Below are positions 61,475 through 64,000 of a stretch of 64,000 bases of DNA, piece after piece (the first letter of the stretch is position 1; each line of letters starts with the position of its first letter). Under the pieces are notes generated by a model. That model was not told the origin of the DNA. It ran no database searches and worked only from the letters and a program-made list of their open reading frames with translations. Made by a program: the position numbers and the translations under genes. Origin of the DNA: Litoditis marina (Eukaryota > Nematoda > Chromadorea > Rhabditida > Rhabditidae); the NCBI GenBank assembly GCA_964036275.1, contig OZ038440.1:124001-188000 (forward strand), given 5' to 3'.

Positions 61475-63771
61475 ATGTGTAACTCTGCGTGTTTAGACAC
61501 ACGATGGTCGTGCGGATATGACGAATTTGAAATGGACCTTTTCGACACGAGAATCAACACAGTGAAGTCGGAAAAGGACGAGGAGCAGTGTTGTAGGTGG
61601 GTGGCAGACATCTGTCATGAAATAGAGCACTTTCCAACTATTCTCGTAACGAGTAGATGTCGCGAGTCCAAAACGAAGTGTATAGAAACATAAACCAGTA
61701 AGGTTGGACTAAGCGACAAAAACTAATCCGAAGTAGACAGATTTTCATCTTTTCCGCTAAAAAAGTAGTCTGTTTTTCGATTGTTTTGACTATTCTGTCA
61801 ACCTTGCTGGTGTATGTCTACAAACCAAATAGTCGACAAATGAATGACAATCGCGATTGTGGAGAACGCCACAAAAAATCGGAGGTTTCGGTTTCATTGT
61901 TCTTGTGTGACCCGTTTGTCACTATACTGCGTGCATACTTGTCCAGTTGCACAGCCAGACGGAACTCCTGTTGAACATACGTATCGATTGGGATATCACT
62001 GATAATGACATTTCCTCGGTTCGTCGCATATGTGTTTGCTGATATATATCTCATTGCATGTTTTCACCAAAAATCCAGCAGCATATAGGTGCAATGACCA
62101 AAATAGAAGTTTTTGAACGCTGACCACCGTTTAGTACGGTACATTTTTCTACTCAGCATATATGCGGATAGGCTCAGAATATTGTCAGGGTTTTCACCGT
62201 GCTACATTTCCATTTTGTAGTTTTGATTGTTATGAACAGTGAGTTGGTTCGCTTTTTCTTCGAATAGACTAGAAAGTTCGTAAGCGATTGAACGCGGGGT
62301 TTTCACATTGGTTGATTACATGATTACTGCATTACTGGCACATTTCGTGTTTGGGGGGGGGGGGGGGGGGGTGGTTCGAGAGTTGATAGAATTGCCTTAA
62401 ATCAGGACGATGATGTGGACCTATCCCGTGTCAATGGTCCTTTAAACTGCAACCAGAAAAATGTATTGCAGTTTAAAGGACTAAAGCGTAGGGATTGGAC
62501 CACATAATCGTCCTTCTTCAATTGCAGTTCATCACGGAACCGTGTGATAAAGCCAGCCTGTCTTCCCATCACCGTGGTGTCGCTGTTCATAAATTGCACT
62601 GGTGTTCCTGCCATTATTCAACGAGGAAGACTTAGAACTTCCGGGCAAAGTCTCTACCGTCTGCGATTCAGAATGCAAGTGAGTTGTATGATGAATTTCA
62701 AGATTTCAAGATTCATTAGATCACTTCAAATCGTTGTGAAATAGTGTTCCTTAAGGAAGGTGAATTCTCTCCAGTTTTTGCATCTGTCTCAAGAGAATTT
62801 TTTTTTGATTTTTTTAGTTAGGACTTTGAGAATATAAGAGTAAAGGTTGTTTGTAATGTACTACTGGATTGTCATACTGTACTGCCCACTTAAGTATATG
62901 TATCTGTAAGAAAACTGTACTGGAAACCGGAATACTATAGTAGAACACGTACAACATTCTGCCTATATGGCTGATTGAAGTATGTTTTTGAGAGGTGATT
63001 TGTCATTGATCAATTTTGAATTCACATCACTTCCAGTAAACTGTTGTCTTCATAGGTTTTTGCTAGCGGAATCTATCCCGACTGGTCTCAACTTTTCCTC
63101 CGATGCCCCCGTTCACCGGGCCACCCACGAGCAATGGATTGTTAGTTTATATCCTCATAGATGGGACCAGATATACGGTGACTTTGTTGGAGAATTCATG
63201 GAATCACTCGTTTTCTTTCAATCGGGATTTTGAACTATTCTAATTTCAACAATAGCCTCAGTCTCAGTGTGCTGATGAAAACCTACTCTCACCCTGTTTT
63301 GTAGTTTGGTTACTCAGACAAAACACCTGATTTCAAATCAATTTTTGTGGACAACAAAGTTTTGCTGATGAAAACCTACACCTTTTGTTTCCAATAATTC
63401 CAATACAGTACAACCATAAGTTTTATCCGCATCACTGGCACTGCGTGTGAAAGTGTTATTGATGTTAGGCTGTCAGGAGAGCGAGTTCGGGAAAGCACAA
63501 GGTTTTGATATCTCAGTCCTCCGGGGTTTCGCAAACACTATCGCTAAGTGTTTATTCGGAATGATGTTGTTTTATTGGAGTCTATTTATCAATATTATCT
63601 CTCTTTTCCATTGTACATGTTGTTTTCTATCAGGATCTGTTGAACGGTGCTGAACGGTTCGTGGAATTTGCCGCTCTGTATTGGAACCTCAATTCTTCCG
63701 AATATCCCACTGCAAAAGCCGGGCGAAACGTCTACCAAGCGATAATAAACGCCGCTAGGCGTGGTGTTAAG
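61475..63771 (+). CDS. PLD3/PLD4-type phospholipase D family protein, N-terminal part (partial)
   Basis: Family members are type II endolysosomal membrane proteins of the PLD fold with exonuclease activity. Supported exons: 63056-63140 (FLLAESIPTGLNFSSDAP, then ATHEQWI) and 63634-63771 (GAERFVEFAALYWNLN, then GRNVYQAIINAARRGVK), joined in phase and matching the first part of the PLD3 lumenal domain. Likely upstream exons: 61475-61592 (starts MCNSACLDTRWSC, cytosolic) and 61769-61884 (SIVLTILSTLLVYVYK, a single membrane span), which join in phase through donor GTAGGT. The link from 61884 to 63056 is not resolved; an acceptor at 63036 is also possible and would add two cysteines. Both catalytic HKD motifs lie beyond the window. 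Confidence 0.75.
61818..62054 (-). other. Open frame on the minus strand inside the PLD-like gene
   Basis: An ATG at 62054 opens 78 codons beginning MRYISANTYATNRGNVIIS, with normal composition. It overlaps the proposed membrane-span exon of the PLD-like gene on the other strand. No family recognised. Could be chance, or a small antisense gene together with the ORF at 62614. Confidence 0.2.
62353..62371. repeat. G19 homopolymer
   Basis: Nineteen consecutive G by the given sequence; length uncertain. It lies 25 bases before a family D MITE. Confidence 0.85.
62396..62522. repeat. MITE-like family D, copy 4
   Basis: Starts CTTAAATCAGGACGATGATG and ends CACATAATCGTCCTTCTTCA. Same interior as 30164-30297. 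Confidence 0.8.
62523..62614 (-). other. Short open frame on the minus strand ending in a MITE
   Basis: ATG at 62614 opens MAGTPVQFMNSDTTVMG and RQAGFITRFRDELQ, then the frame runs on through the whole family D element to a stop at 62402. The upstream TTCTAAG could be an acceptor. Codon choice is gene-like, but there is no recognised family. Confidence 0.25.
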
Positions 63772-64000
63772 GTACGTCTTATAGTGTATTGTCGTATTTC
63801 AGTATTTGGTTTTTAGTGCTCCTTATAGCGTATCAACCAGGAAAGTCAGAAGTACTTCAAAACATCCCGGTGAATCTGTGGAAGAAACACAGAGTCTCCA
63901 AGTTGACGAAATGGTTTCATTAGAATTTCCCAACTCCGAACATATTAGGAGATGACTTCATATATTGTCAATGTCTGATGTTATTATAACAACAATTATC

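Noticed and set aside
1..64000. CRISPR arrays, bacterial operons, attachment sites, origins of replication
   Set aside because: No regularly spaced direct repeats. Intron-rich eukaryotic gene structure throughout.

Overview
The window is nuclear DNA of a nematode, most likely a rhabditid close to Caenorhabditis. The evidence is about 3 to 5 short exons per few kb, 3' splice sites of the form TTTCAG/TTTTAG, splice-acceptor-like sequence directly before several start codons (the pattern expected for spliced-leader trans-splicing), an AT-rich intronic background, and a long gene that reads clearly as an orthologue of C. elegans egl-8. Assignment to a genus is inference.

Layout. (1) 738-35298, plus strand: a phospholipase C-beta gene (egl-8-like). 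I could join 32 constitutive exons into one uninterrupted frame of 1309 codons, with every exon boundary in phase, plus two candidate in-frame cassette exons. Its introns are full of mobile DNA, including a complete 3.5-kb LTR retroelement at 16552-20049, a Helitron end at 34204 and many short inverted-repeat (MITE-like) elements. (2) 35299-40802: intergenic, repeats only. (3) 40803-48987, minus strand: a flavin-containing monooxygenase, 13 exons, 567 aa, convergent with egl-8. (4) 50983-54363, minus strand: a CNPPD1-type cyclin-domain protein, 6 exons, 331 aa. (5) 55106-60004, plus strand: an acidic RGG-box/AT-hook nuclear protein, 12 exons, 453 aa, divergent from gene 4. (6) From about 61475, plus strand, running off the right edge: the N-terminal part of a PLD3/PLD4-type phospholipase D family protein. 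A possible minus-strand exon lies at the far left (254-536).

The genes do not look like an operon: same-strand neighbours are 1.5-2 kb apart. They are functionally separate: G-protein-coupled phosphoinositide signalling (egl-8), microsomal oxygenation (FMO), a cyclin-fold membrane protein, a chromatin/RNA-binding disordered protein, and an endolysosomal PLD-fold protein.

The most unusual items are: the LTR element, which has identical LTRs, a 5-bp target duplication, PBS and PPT and two intact ORFs, but codes only for Gag, protease and an integrase-like domain that has lost its acidic catalytic residues, with no reverse transcriptase; four independent cases in which the end of an exon plus its 5' splice site has been copied into the downstream intron; four long (AT)n arrays that all abut a 3' splice site; and two candidate cassette exons that would insert 29 and 51-56 residues into the PLC. 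All calls were made by eye; none was checked by a database search.
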